Made by a program: the position numbers and the translations under genes. Under the pieces are notes generated by a model. It ran no database searches and was not told the DNA's origin. It was given only the letters and a program-made list of their open reading frames with translations. From assembly GCF_000377405.1 (NCBI RefSeq), contig NZ_KB905021.1:148038-212037 (forward strand): DNA of 64,000 bases, in the 5' to 3' direction. Origin of the DNA: Thioalkalivibrio sp. ALE31 (GTDB taxonomy: Bacteria; Pseudomonadota; Gammaproteobacteria; Ectothiorhodospirales; Ectothiorhodospiraceae). This document shows positions 7,887-18,502 of the stretch, piece by piece (position 1 is the first letter of the stretch; each line of letters begins with the position of its first letter).

Positions 7887-8759
7887 ATGGTTTCTGTACT
7901 GCGTCCTCTCCTGTTCCTGGCGGCTGCCAGCCTGTTCGTAGCGCCGCTGGCGGCCGATGAACCCACCGGTTCCGACAACTGGTGGTGGGATGACGACTGG
8001 TGGGAAGACGGCGTGATGTATTCCGATCTGGAGAACCACGAGGTCACCATTGAACGCATCGAATACCAGCGCGACGGCATCGACATCCCGGCGATGGTGG
8101 CAAGACCGGCCGATGGCGAGGCCTATCCGGCGATCCTCTGGACCCACGGCCGGCGCGGCCTGGACGACCTGGCCGAACTGCACGTGAAGCGCCTGGCCGC
8201 CCGCGGCTTCGTGGTGCTGGCGCCGGACCTGTACACCGGCCGCTTCATGGAGAGCCACCCGCTGGATCATGACTACGAGCTGGAAGGCGATCTGAACAGC
8301 GGGCTGGATGTCCTGCTGGCGCGTGACGACATCGCGGGCGACCGTGCCTGCCTGGTCTCCATCACTCGTGGCGGCTACAAGACCCTGAAGGTCGCCGTCA
8401 CCTTCGAGCGCCAGGTCGAGGATGTCGCCTGCTGGGCCGGCTACTACCCGCACCTGCAGGACCCGAATCTGGGCGAGCCGCACCAGGTGTACCGCTACGC
8501 CAACGAGGTCAATCAGCTCGAGATCCCGATGATGATCCTGATCGGCGACGAGGAGCAGTACCAGCGCCACCGTACCGCGCGCATGGCCGCGGATGGACTG
8601 GAGAGCCGCGGCGGTGATGTCACCTGGATCGAATATCCCGGTGTGGGTCGCGGCTTCGACTTCCGCAACGGCAATAACCGCACCTTCGCCGATGACCTCG
8701 CCTCGCGCGACGCGATGATTCGGGTCACGCACTTCGTCAATCAGCACCTGCGCGACTGA
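7887..8759 (+). CDS. Dienelactone hydrolase-like secreted protein with altered triad
   Basis: A 290-residue alpha/beta-hydrolase of the dienelactone hydrolase type with a signal peptide (residues 1-24, ending APLAA) and a Trp/Asp-rich segment NWWWDDDWWEDG. Fold markers include ILWTHGRRGLDDL and GFVVLAPDLYTGRF. The nucleophile elbow, usually G-x-C-x-G-G, reads SITRGG, placing Thr at the nucleophile. The usual histidine motif G-x-GHGF reads GVGRGFDF, with Arg replacing His. The acid position (IGDEEQY) is also unusual. It may be non-catalytic or use other chemistry. The ATG at 7887 gives a clean signal peptide; an in-frame start at 7848 does not. It is exported, presumably periplasmic. Confidence 0.7.
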   Translation: MVSVLRPLLFLAAASLFVAPLAADEPTGSDNWWWDDDWWEDGVMYSDLENHEVTIERIEYQRDGIDIPAMVARPADGEAYPAILWTHGRRGLDDLAELHVKRLAARGFVVLAPDLYTGRFMESHPLDHDYELEGDLNSGLDVLLARDDIAGDRACLVSITRGGYKTLKVAVTFERQVEDVACWAGYYPHLQDPNLGEPHQVYRYANEVNQLEIPMMILIGDEEQYQRHRTARMAADGLESRGGDVTWIEYPGVGRGFDFRNGNNRTFADDLASRDAMIRVTHFVNQHLRD

Positions 8760-8977
8760 GTTCTGCCTTGCCCCCTGCCGGGGGCACAACTGACGCTTAT
8801 GCAGGTAGGCCCGCCGGGCTGTGCGCCATTAAATAAGTTTCTGATAATACAATTAAACAATTCCGTACACAGGGTGCGGAATTTGCTATCTTCGGGCTTT
8901 GTTGCATCGAGATGCCCCGGTCGCTATGCGGCCGGTTCACCGATGGTTCGCACGCAAGTCGCAAAAGGAGGACGAAG

Positions 8978-10186
8978 ATGGCCAAGGTTCTGATCGCCCA
9001 GGGTGGAGGCCCGACGGCGGTAATCAATCAATCCATGGTGGGTGCGGTCCTCGAGGCCCGGAAATTCACCGACGTCGAACTGGTCTACGGGGCCTTCCAC
9101 GGGGTCCGCGGGATCATCGACGAGGAATTCCTGGACCTGACCCAGGAGACCACCCACAACCTGGAGATGGTCGCGCAGACGCCCTCGTCCGCCCTGGGGT
9201 CCACGCGCGACAAGCCGGACCTTGACTACTGCAAGGAGATCTTCAAGGTCCTGAAGGCCCACGAGATCACCTACTTCTTCTATATCGGCGGCAACGACTC
9301 CTCCGACACGGTGCGCATCGTCAGCGAGGAGGCGCGCAAGGCCAACTACCCGATGCGCTGCGTGCACATCCCGAAGACGATCGACAACGACCTGGTGGAG
9401 AACGACCACACGCCGGGTTTCCCGTCGGCGGCACGGTTCGTGGCGCAGGCCTTTATTGGTGCCAACCTCGACAACTACGCCCTGCCGGGGATCTATCTGG
9501 CGGTGGTCATGGGGCGTCATGCCGGTTTTCTCACCGCGGCCTCCGCGCTCGGCAAGAAATTCCCGGATGACGGGCCGCACCTGATCTACGTGCCGGAGCG
9601 GGTGTTCGAGGTCGACCAGTTCCTGAAGGACGTGAAGGCCACCATGGATCGCCACGGCCGCTGCGTGATCGCGGTCAGCGAAGGCATCCACGATGCCAAC
9701 GATGAACCCATCGCGACCAAGCTGGCGAAGGATGTCGAGAAGGATGCCCACGGTAACGTCCAGCTCTCCGGTACCGGGGCGCTGGCGGACATGCTGTGTG
9801 GCGAGATCCGCGACAAGCTGGGGGTGAAGCGGGTGCGTGGCGACACCTTCGGCTATCTGCAGCGGGCCTTTATTGGCTGTGTTTCGGATGTCGACCAGCG
9901 CGAAGCCCGCGAGGTGGGCGAGAAGGCTGTGCAGTTCGCGATGTGGGAAGGTCGCGACGGTTCGGTGGCGATCAAGCGCACCGGCTTTTACTCGGTGGAC
10001 TACGAGTATGTGCCGCTGGAGGCGGTCGCCGGCAAGACCAAGGTGATGCCGGACGAGTTCATCGATGCCTCGGGCACCGATGTGACCGATGCCTTCCGCA
10101 TGTACCTGCGGCCCCTGCTGGGTTCCGGTATGCCGGATGCCTACCGGCTGCGGCAGAACAAGGTGACCAAGGTGCTCGGTCGCTAG
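8978..10186 (+). CDS. pfp: Pyrophosphate-dependent 6-phosphofructokinase
   Basis: Interconverts fructose 6-phosphate and fructose 1,6-bisphosphate with pyrophosphate as phosphoryl donor, so it can run reversibly. It has 402 residues. Diagnostic motifs are QGGGPTAVINQS at the start, YIGGNDSSDT (Asp after Gly-Gly-Asn where ATP enzymes have Gly), PKTIDNDL, VVMGRHAGF and the fructose-phosphate segment RGDTFGYLQRAF. The ATG at 8978 follows a strong aaaaggagga site. Upstream (about 8825-8900) the sequence turns AT-rich and probably holds the promoter. PPi-PFK is common in autotrophic sulfur oxidisers, where it is proposed to serve the Calvin cycle; that role is inferred. Confidence 0.92.
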   Translation: MAKVLIAQGGGPTAVINQSMVGAVLEARKFTDVELVYGAFHGVRGIIDEEFLDLTQETTHNLEMVAQTPSSALGSTRDKPDLDYCKEIFKVLKAHEITYFFYIGGNDSSDTVRIVSEEARKANYPMRCVHIPKTIDNDLVENDHTPGFPSAARFVAQAFIGANLDNYALPGIYLAVVMGRHAGFLTAASALGKKFPDDGPHLIYVPERVFEVDQFLKDVKATMDRHGRCVIAVSEGIHDANDEPIATKLAKDVEKDAHGNVQLSGTGALADMLCGEIRDKLGVKRVRGDTFGYLQRAFIGCVSDVDQREAREVGEKAVQFAMWEGRDGSVAIKRTGFYSVDYEYVPLEAVAGKTKVMPDEFIDASGTDVTDAFRMYLRPLLGSGMPDAYRLRQNKVTKVLGR

Positions 10187-10256
10187 CAGAAAGCCCCTGG
10201 TCCCGTGTCTGGGGCCAGGGGCCAGGGGCCAGCTGGGGCGTGTGCCCCGCCTTTAC

Positions 10257-10288
10257 AAAGACCCGCCCGGAAGACCGGGCGGGTCTTT
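10257..10288 (+). terminator. Bidirectional rho-independent terminator (pfp/adk)
   Basis: A perfect 14-bp stem (AAAGACCCGCCCGG at 10257-10270, complement at 10275-10288) with loop aaga. It lies between the convergent pfp and adk genes, two bases from the adk stop, with A and T tracts suited to both directions. Confidence 0.85.
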
Positions 10289-10289
10289 G

Positions 10290-12264
<1,975 letters not shown>

Positions 12265-12333
12265 GCGGTCTGTTTGAAACAGGGCCCGTAGTGGGGGTGA
12301 ACGAGGGGCGGCCAGGCCGCCCCCCAACCGGGG

Positions 12334-13317
12334 TCAGGCGACCGACTGGTAGTAGATATTCTGCGGGTGGTTGGCCTGGGCGAAGAAGAACCAGCGCTCG
12401 GCCACCAGGCCCAGGTACTGGATGACAAACGCGGCGATCAGCACATTGACCGGGTCGACCCGGGTGACCAGGGCGATCAGGAGCAGGAGCGCCGGGATCG
12501 CGAACGCCCCCAGCAGGAAGATCCACTTCATCCCGCGCAGGAACGTCGCGGACATGTGGTGAAAGAACTCCCGGGTGTTGAACGAACCGCCCATGAAGCC
12601 CTGGGACTTCTGCTGGATCTTCGGGTGTTTCACGCCGATCGCGGTCTGCACCGTGGATTTCGACTTGATACGGGCGTTGCGCACCAGCGATGCGATGCGG
12701 GTGGCCAGGCCCAGCAGCGTCAGCACGATCGCCACCGTCGCCAGGAAGGCGACCAGCGGGACACCGGCCCAGGCCGCATAGGCAGCCGCCAGCGTGAAGC
12801 CGTTGGCAGCGCCCAGCACGGTGTAGTTCACCACGGTCAGCGGGGAGTGCCATTCCTGCAGGAACTTGATGCAGGCGTAGATCATCGCGGTCGTGACATA
12901 CAGAACGATCGCCAGCAGCGCGCCGATGGCACCGAGCACGACGGTTGGCAGGATGGGGACGTCCCCGGCCAGCGTGCCCAGAGGCGGGTTGAACCCGAAC
13001 GCGTGGGCCGCGCCGTACAGGAAGACCACGCCCATGAACGCCGGGAGCACGATCACCTCGCGCGACAGCCACGAGGTGCGCCACTTGGTGGCGGTGCGCC
13101 AGGCGCGTTCCGGGCGCCCCAGGTGGAAGAACGAGGCGACCAGCCCGAGGACCAGGAAGACCAGGGCGAGTGCGGAGCCCAGCGCCAGGAAGTCCGAACC
13201 GGGCGGCGGCAGCACGCCCAGAAGACTGAGAGACTCGGCACCGAACAGACCGAGAAACAGGCCCTGGCCGGCGCCGATCAGGGTGGTGAGAAAGATAACC
13301 GAGAAGGCTGGATGCAT
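12334..13317 (-). CDS. soeC: Sulfite dehydrogenase membrane subunit SoeC, copy 1
   Basis: A 327-residue integral membrane protein of the DmsC/NrfD-like class, with about eight hydrophobic segments (for example FSVIFLTTLIGAGQGLFLGLF, LALVFLVLGLVASFF, LLLLIALVTRV). It anchors SoeAB and passes electrons from sulfite oxidation to quinone. The conserved start MHPAFSVI is shared with copy 2 at 38730. The ATG at 13317 is chosen over longer readings, which run into the soeB stop. It is the last gene of the soeA-soeB-soeC operon, 17 bp after soeB. Identity as Soe rather than Dms or Psr rests on the paired SoeA and SoeB and on the sulfur-oxidation context. Confidence 0.85.
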   Translation of the reverse strand: MHPAFSVIFLTTLIGAGQGLFLGLFGAESLSLLGVLPPPGSDFLALGSALALVFLVLGLVASFFHLGRPERAWRTATKWRTSWLSREVIVLPAFMGVVFLYGAAHAFGFNPPLGTLAGDVPILPTVVLGAIGALLAIVLYVTTAMIYACIKFLQEWHSPLTVVNYTVLGAANGFTLAAAYAAWAGVPLVAFLATVAIVLTLLGLATRIASLVRNARIKSKSTVQTAIGVKHPKIQQKSQGFMGGSFNTREFFHHMSATFLRGMKWIFLLGAFAIPALLLLIALVTRVDPVNVLIAAFVIQYLGLVAERWFFFAQANHPQNIYYQSVA

Positions 13318-13334
13318 AGTGTCTTCGTCCCTGT

Positions 13335-14066
13335 TTACCAGCTGGTGACGTCGTCGAGCGAGGGTTCTTCCTGCCCGGGCTTCGGCAGCTGACTGTCGAT
13401 CTTCAGCGGGTTGTCGGCGCGCTCCACCTCGTCCTCGCGGATGGTCAGCTGAGTCTTGCGTCGTGGCAGGTAGTGATTGGCCGGTTTGGTGCCCCATTCC
13501 GGCATCAGCTGGTAGCCGCCCGCTTCACGGATCGCCTTCGAGACGACCGATTCGGGGTCATGAATGTCCCCGTAGAGTCGTGCGTTGGTCGGACAGGCCC
13601 GTACGCAGGCGGGTTTGCGATCCCACTCCGGCAGCTCCTCGTTGTAGATGCGGTCCACGCACAGGGTGCACTTGGTCATCACCTTGCTTTCGGTGTCCAC
13701 CTCGCGCACCCCGTAGGGGCAGGCCCAGGAGCAGTACTTGCAGCCGATGCACTTGTCGTAATCGACCAGCACGATGCCGTCCGACTCGCGCTTGTAGGAG
13801 GCCCCGGTCGGGCAGACCGGCACGCAGGGAGGCTCTTCGCAGTGCAGGCAGGACTTGGGAAAGTGGACCGTCTCGGTATTCGGGTATTCACCGACCTCGA
13901 AACTCTGCACGCGGTTGAAGAAGGTACCGGTGGGATCCGCGTCGTAGGGGTTCTGGTCGACCAGCGGGCCGGCATCGCCCGAGGTGTTCCATTCCTTGCA
14001 GCTGGTGACGCAGGCGTGGCAGCCCACGCAGACGTTGAGATCGATGACAAGGGCGAGTTGGGTCAT
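13335..14066 (-). CDS. soeB: Sulfite dehydrogenase iron-sulfur subunit SoeB, copy 1
   Basis: A 243-residue ferredoxin-like electron-transfer subunit. Four cysteine clusters are visible: CVGCHACVTSC (Cys13, 16, 19, 23), CLHCEEPPCVPVCP, CIGCKYCSWACP and CTLCVDRI...CVRACP, fitting four [4Fe-4S] clusters. It carries electrons from SoeA to SoeC on the cytoplasmic side. There is no export signal. The four-base overlap with soeA and the 17-bp gap to soeC show one transcription unit. It is slightly longer than copy 2 (231 aa) because of an acidic C-terminal tail ending PSLDDVTSW. Confidence 0.92.
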   Translation of the reverse strand: MTQLALVIDLNVCVGCHACVTSCKEWNTSGDAGPLVDQNPYDADPTGTFFNRVQSFEVGEYPNTETVHFPKSCLHCEEPPCVPVCPTGASYKRESDGIVLVDYDKCIGCKYCSWACPYGVREVDTESKVMTKCTLCVDRIYNEELPEWDRKPACVRACPTNARLYGDIHDPESVVSKAIREAGGYQLMPEWGTKPANHYLPRRKTQLTIREDEVERADNPLKIDSQLPKPGQEEPSLDDVTSW

Positions 14067-16927
14067 TTCTTACCTCCTATTCCCGCAAAGAAGTTCACCA
14101 CACGGGCCCGCTTGGACTGGCCGGGGTAGGGGTGCAGGGCCTTGAACTGGGGAGATGTCTCCTGCGGCGCCCCTTCTTCGGCCTTGTAGATGCGCACGCG
14201 CACGTCGTACCAGGCGGCTTGCCCGGTGACGGGGTCGGAGTTGGAGATCGGGCCATCCTGGCCGGGGAGCTCCTCGGAGATCAGGTGGTTCAGCAGGAAA
14301 CCCTTGCGCGACTCGTTGGCCTCGGGTGTCAGGTTCCAGGCCCCCGCGGCCTTGCCGATCGCGTTCCAGGTCCAGACCGTTCCGGGTTCGACCGCCTCGG
14401 AGTACTTGGCCATGCAGCGTACCCGGCCCCACTGGCTTTCCACCCAGATCCAGTCCTCGTCGTTGATCCCGGCGGCGCGCGCGGTGCGCGAATTCACGTA
14501 GAGCAGGTTGTGCGCGTGGATCTGTCGCAGCCAGGCGTTCTGGGAGTCCCAGGAGTGGTACATCGCCATGGGACGCTGGGTGATCGCGGCCAACGGATAG
14601 GTGTGCTTGTTGGTGGTCTGGTATTCCAGTGGGTCGTAGTAGAACGGCAGCGGGTCGAAGAAGGTCTCCACGCGTTTGGCCAGATGCGCCGGGGCCTTGC
14701 GCGATGGGCCCTTGCCCTGGGCGGCGGCGCGGAACTTCATCAGCACCTCGGAATAGAGGTGGATCAGGATCGGCTCGCCAAAGCGCGTGATGCGGTTGCG
14801 CTGCGACCACTCGAGATAACCCTTGTTCCAGTTGCGCATGTACTGGTAGCTGCGCGGCAGCTCGTACTGGAATACGCAGTTGTTCTGGGCGTACATCTCC
14901 CACTGGTTGGGGTTGGGTTCGCCGCGCAGGGATTTCTCCCCGCCCTTGCCGCGCCAGCCGGCCAGGAAGCCGATACCGGAGCCCGGTTCGGTCTCGTAGT
15001 TGACGACGAAGTCGGGGTAGTCGCGGAATTTGCGCTCCCCGTTCTCGTTCACGAACGCCGGCAGTTTCAGGCGCGAGCCGAGCTCGATCAGGACTTCCTG
15101 GAACGGCTTGCACTCGCCCTTGGGCGGCACCACCGGGATGCGCACCGAGTCCACCGGGCCGTCGAACTCGGAGATCGGGCGGTCCAGCATGGACATCACG
15201 TCGTGGCGTTCCAGATAGGTGGTATCCGGAAGGATCAGATCCGCGAACGCGGTCATCTCGGACTGGAACGCGTCCGCGACGACCAGGAACGGGATCTTGT
15301 AGTCCCCGTTGTCATCCTTGTCGTTCAGCATCTTGCGGACCTCTTCCGTGTTCATGGTCGAGTTCCACGCCATGTTGGCCATGAAGATCAGCAAGGTGTC
15401 GATCGGGTAGGGGTCCCCGCGCCAGGCGTTGGTGATGGCGTTGTGCATCATGCCGTGCACGGCCAGCGGGTATTCCCAGGAGAAGGCCTTGTCGAGGCGT
15501 ACCGGCTCGCCCTTGTCGTCCACGAACAGGTCGTCCGGGTCCGCGGGCCAGCCGAGCACCATGCCGTCCAGCGGCTTGCCCGGCTGCACGCCCTCCGGCC
15601 CCTTGGGCGTGCGGGCGCAGGGTGGAATCGGACGCGGGAACGGCGCCTTGTGGCGGAAGCCGCCGGGGCGGTCGATGGTGCCCAGCAGCGACATCAGAAT
15701 CGACAGCGAACGGATGGTGTGGAAGCCGTTGGAGTGCGCGGCCAGTCCGCGCATCGCATGGAACGACACCGGGTTCCCGGTGACGGATTCGTGTTCCACG
15801 CCCCAGGAGTCGGTCCAGGCAATGGGGAGTTCGATGCGCTGGTCGCGCGCGGTAACGCCCATTTCGTGGGCCAGCCGGCGAATGTCCTCGGCATCGATCC
15901 CGGTGATCCGGGCGGCCCATTCCGGCGTGTATTCGGCGACCCGGTCCTGCAGCAGCTGGAAGGCGGGCTTGGCCGGGGTGCCGTCATCCAGGGTGAACTC
16001 GCCGAGCAGGAAGGGATCGGCATCCGGCGTGTGGGTCGGCACCGCGCGTCCGGTCTTGCGGTCCCACCACAGTTGGTTCTGCGCGTCGTAGCAGCCCTCC
16101 TCGGGCGGATCCTCGGTGCGCAGGAACATGCCGAAGTCGTCTTGCTCCTCGTTCATGTTCACCAGCTGGCCGGCATTGCTGTAGCGGACCAGGAAGTCGC
16201 GGTCGTACAGGCCCTTGTTGATGATCTCGTGGATCAGTGCCAGCAGCAGGGCACCGTCGGTCCCGGGGCGGATCGGCACCCATTCGTCGGCGATGGCCGA
16301 GTAGCCGGTGCGCACCGGGTTGATGGAGATGAAGCGCCCGCCCTGGCGCTTGAACTTGGAGATCGCCACCTTCAGCGGGTTGGAGTGGTGGTCCTCCGCG
16401 GTGCCGATCATCACGAACAGCTTCGAGCGTTCCAGGTCGGGGCCGCCAAACTCCCAGAACGAGCCGCCGATGGTGTAGATCATGCCGGCGGCCATGTTCA
16501 CCGAGCAGAAGCCGCCGTGGGCCGCGTAGTTGGGGGTGCCGAACTGCTTGGCGAACAGCCCGGTCAGGGCCTGCATCTGGTCGCGCCCGGTAAACAGGGC
16601 AAAGCGTTTCGGGTCGGTCTCGCGGATGTGCCCGAGGCGTTCGGCGAGGATCTCGAAGGTCTCTTCCCAGGAGATCGGCTCGAACTCGCCATCCCCGCGC
16701 TCGGCGCCGGCCTTGCGCCGCAGGGGCTGGGTCAGCCGCGCGGGCGAGTGCTGTTTCATGATCCCGGAGGCGCCCTTGGCGCAGATCACGCCTTCGTTGA
16801 TCGGGTGCTCCGGGTTGCCATCAATGTAGCGCACCTCCCCGTCGCGCAGGTGCACCCGGATGCCGCAGCGGCAGGCGCACATGTAACAGGTGGTGTTCTT
16901 GATTTCCTGCGACGGGGTCTGTGCCAT
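14063..16927 (-). CDS. soeA: Sulfite dehydrogenase molybdopterin subunit SoeA, copy 1
   Basis: A 954-residue Mo-bis-MGD oxidoreductase of the DMSO reductase superfamily, oxidising sulfite to sulfate in the cytoplasm. The N-terminal [4Fe-4S] motif is C14-x2-C17-x3-C21-x27-C49. The probable Mo ligand is Cys141 in AHGGFCSVNMA. Later family segments include INPVRTGYSAIADEW, LLGTIDRPGGF and ITQRPMAMYHSWDSQNAWLR. There is no Tat signal, which separates it from periplasmic PsrA/PhsA and supports SoeA. A second full paralogue lies at 35034. The alternative is another cytoplasmic sulfur-compound molybdoenzyme, but the Sat/Apr neighbourhood favours Soe. The start MAQTPSQEIKNTTC fits copy 2's start. Confidence 0.88.
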   Translation of the reverse strand: MAQTPSQEIKNTTCYMCACRCGIRVHLRDGEVRYIDGNPEHPINEGVICAKGASGIMKQHSPARLTQPLRRKAGAERGDGEFEPISWEETFEILAERLGHIRETDPKRFALFTGRDQMQALTGLFAKQFGTPNYAAHGGFCSVNMAAGMIYTIGGSFWEFGGPDLERSKLFVMIGTAEDHHSNPLKVAISKFKRQGGRFISINPVRTGYSAIADEWVPIRPGTDGALLLALIHEIINKGLYDRDFLVRYSNAGQLVNMNEEQDDFGMFLRTEDPPEEGCYDAQNQLWWDRKTGRAVPTHTPDADPFLLGEFTLDDGTPAKPAFQLLQDRVAEYTPEWAARITGIDAEDIRRLAHEMGVTARDQRIELPIAWTDSWGVEHESVTGNPVSFHAMRGLAAHSNGFHTIRSLSILMSLLGTIDRPGGFRHKAPFPRPIPPCARTPKGPEGVQPGKPLDGMVLGWPADPDDLFVDDKGEPVRLDKAFSWEYPLAVHGMMHNAITNAWRGDPYPIDTLLIFMANMAWNSTMNTEEVRKMLNDKDDNGDYKIPFLVVADAFQSEMTAFADLILPDTTYLERHDVMSMLDRPISEFDGPVDSVRIPVVPPKGECKPFQEVLIELGSRLKLPAFVNENGERKFRDYPDFVVNYETEPGSGIGFLAGWRGKGGEKSLRGEPNPNQWEMYAQNNCVFQYELPRSYQYMRNWNKGYLEWSQRNRITRFGEPILIHLYSEVLMKFRAAAQGKGPSRKAPAHLAKRVETFFDPLPFYYDPLEYQTTNKHTYPLAAITQRPMAMYHSWDSQNAWLRQIHAHNLLYVNSRTARAAGINDEDWIWVESQWGRVRCMAKYSEAVEPGTVWTWNAIGKAAGAWNLTPEANESRKGFLLNHLISEELPGQDGPISNSDPVTGQAAWYDVRVRIYKAEEGAPQETSPQFKALHPYPGQSKRARVVNFFAGIGGKK

Positions 16928-17152
16928 AAATCGTCAACGCCTTGTAAGTTAGACAATCGCGATATACTGCAATACCCCTTACTTCGATCGGGGTTACCCC
17001 CACTATGCAGTTCCGGAGTATCCACCACAAGGGAGTCAAAGATGGATTCTTCGCGCCCGTTCGGATGCCCCGAATCGGGCCCGGACGCAGGGCGGGGCGC
17101 GGCAGTGTTATCGTTCCGGCACCGGAATTTCACAACAGAGGCCTGCCAACCC

Positions 17153-17680
17153 ATGAAGGTATGCATTGTTTCCGACAGTCACGACCGTGGCCCGATGTTG
17201 GCCCGCGCGATCGAGGCCGGCATTGCCGAGGGCGCCGAGGCGGTCATCCACTGTGGTGACGTGATCGGCGGCAACACGCTGCGGGCGTCACTGAAGCTGG
17301 GTGTGCCGATCCACGCGGTGCACGGCAACAACCTGGGGGACCCGGTCGCGATCTCGCGCATCGCGCACCAGTCCGATGGCCTCCTGCACTACTACGGGCT
17401 GGACGCCACCATCACCCTCGGTGGCCGGCGCATCTTCGTCACGCACTACCCCCATTACGCCCATGCGATGGCCTGCACCGGGGACTATGACCTCGTCTGC
17501 TGCGGCCACAGCCACGAGACCGAGATCCGCCAGCAGCCGCACGTGAAGGATGGCGCCACCTGGCTCGTGAATCCGGGCACCGTGGCCGGGCTTGGGGCGC
17601 CGCGGGCGACCTGGGCGCTGGGCGATCTCGAAACCATGGACTTTGCGATCCGGGCGACACCCGAGGAGAGCGCGGCCTGA
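17153..17680 (+). CDS. YfcE/MJ0936-type metallophosphoesterase
   Basis: A 175-residue calcineurin-like phosphodiesterase. The dimetal-site motifs appear in order: VSDSHDRG (D-x-H), HCGDVIGG (GD), VHGNNLGD (GN, usually GNCD), THYPHYAHA (H) and CCGHSHE (GHxH). The last motif, LVNPGTVAG, is the NPGS-like turn of this family. It probably hydrolyses phosphodiesters; the natural substrate is unknown. The ATG at 17153 is preferred because the extended ORF upstream runs through the soeA promoter region. The gene is divergent from soeA, with 225 bp between them. Confidence 0.85.
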   Translation: MKVCIVSDSHDRGPMLARAIEAGIAEGAEAVIHCGDVIGGNTLRASLKLGVPIHAVHGNNLGDPVAISRIAHQSDGLLHYYGLDATITLGGRRIFVTHYPHYAHAMACTGDYDLVCCGHSHETEIRQQPHVKDGATWLVNPGTVAGLGAPRATWALGDLETMDFAIRATPEESAA

Positions 17681-17834
17681 TCCGACTCGGTCATACGGCC
17701 CGCATTCGGCAGCGGGGTGGCGTTTCGGCGCGGGATGATCGACCCGCTTGTCAGCGCCTTCGTCTCAGGGCATCGTCTAGGAGAGGGCGCGTCATTCGTG
17801 TCCCTCTGGATTCCACCGTGGATGGAGAAACGCG

Positions 17835-18437
17835 ATGACCGCAGAATTCCCGCACAAGCCCCTTCCGTCGCAAAAGGCGGCCCCCGGAATCGGGCTCCAG
17901 CAGGTGTCGGAGGAAGACCCCCAGGTCACCCTGGCTTCCTCGGCGCTGTGCGTAATGACCGATTTCCGCCGGGTGCCGGTTGCGACGATCGGTCCCGAGG
18001 CGACGCTCAACCAGGCGACCGAGCAGATGATCGCCCGGGGTGTCCGGCTGCTGATCGTAGTGGACTCGGAGCGCGTGCTGGGTCTGATCACGGCCCGCGA
18101 CACTCAGGGGGAGCGCCCGGTCCAGATGGTGAACGAGCGCGGCATGCGGTACGACGACCTTCGGGTGCGTGACCTGATGGTGCCGCTGGATGACGTGGAC
18201 CTGCTGGACATGCAGCGCGTGATGCAGGCGGACGTGGCGGATATCGTCGCCACGCTGAAGGACTGGGGGCGCCAGCATGCGCTGGTCGGTCAGCGGGATC
18301 CCCAGACGGGTGAGACTCGCATAAGGGGGATATTCTCGGCGACCCAGATCGGGCGTCAGCTGGGGATTCAGGTGCAGACCTTCGACGTCGCCCGCACCTT
18401 CGCGCAGATCCAGGCGACCTTGTCCAAGACCTATTAG
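17835..18437 (+). CDS. Tandem CBS-domain protein
   Basis: A 200-residue protein with two CBS domains: residues about 40-95 (TDFRRVPVATIGPEATLNQATEQMIARGVR...VLGLITARD) and about 105-185 (LRVRDLMVPLDDVDLLDMQRVMQADVADIVATLK...IRGIFSATQIGRQLG). CBS pairs typically bind adenine nucleotides. There is no membrane segment and no catalytic domain. It is convergent with sat, so a role sensing AMP, ADP or ATP near APS metabolism is attractive but purely inferred. A terminator separates it from sat. The ATG at 17835 gives an N-terminal tail of about 35 residues before the first domain. Confidence 0.8.
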   Translation: MTAEFPHKPLPSQKAAPGIGLQQVSEEDPQVTLASSALCVMTDFRRVPVATIGPEATLNQATEQMIARGVRLLIVVDSERVLGLITARDTQGERPVQMVNERGMRYDDLRVRDLMVPLDDVDLLDMQRVMQADVADIVATLKDWGRQHALVGQRDPQTGETRIRGIFSATQIGRQLGIQVQTFDVARTFAQIQATLSKTY

Positions 18438-18447
18438 CCGGAGCCGA

Positions 18448-18485
18448 CATCCGGCCACCCGCGCGAGTGTGCGGGTGGTCGGATG
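18448..18485 (+). terminator. Stem-loop between the convergent CBS-protein and sat genes
   Basis: CATCCGGCCACCCGC (18448-18462) pairs with the segment at 18471-18485 with one mismatch, leaving a short loop. It sits between two convergent stops. There is no long T tract, so it may be a partial terminator. Confidence 0.6.
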
Positions 18486-18502
18486 CCTGAACCGCGTTTC
18501 TG

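Noticed and set aside
12334-16927. PsrABC/PhsABC polysulfide or thiosulfate reductase
   Set aside because: SoeA copies lack a Tat signal and sit with Sat/Apr genes, so the cytoplasmic sulfite dehydrogenase reading is better. The distinction is by motif and context only.
14132-17680. 1182-codon open frame opposite soeA copy 1
   Set aside because: It mirrors the third-position GC of soeA and runs through the soeA promoter into the metallophosphoesterase, where the true start is 17153. The protein has no recognisable domain before that.
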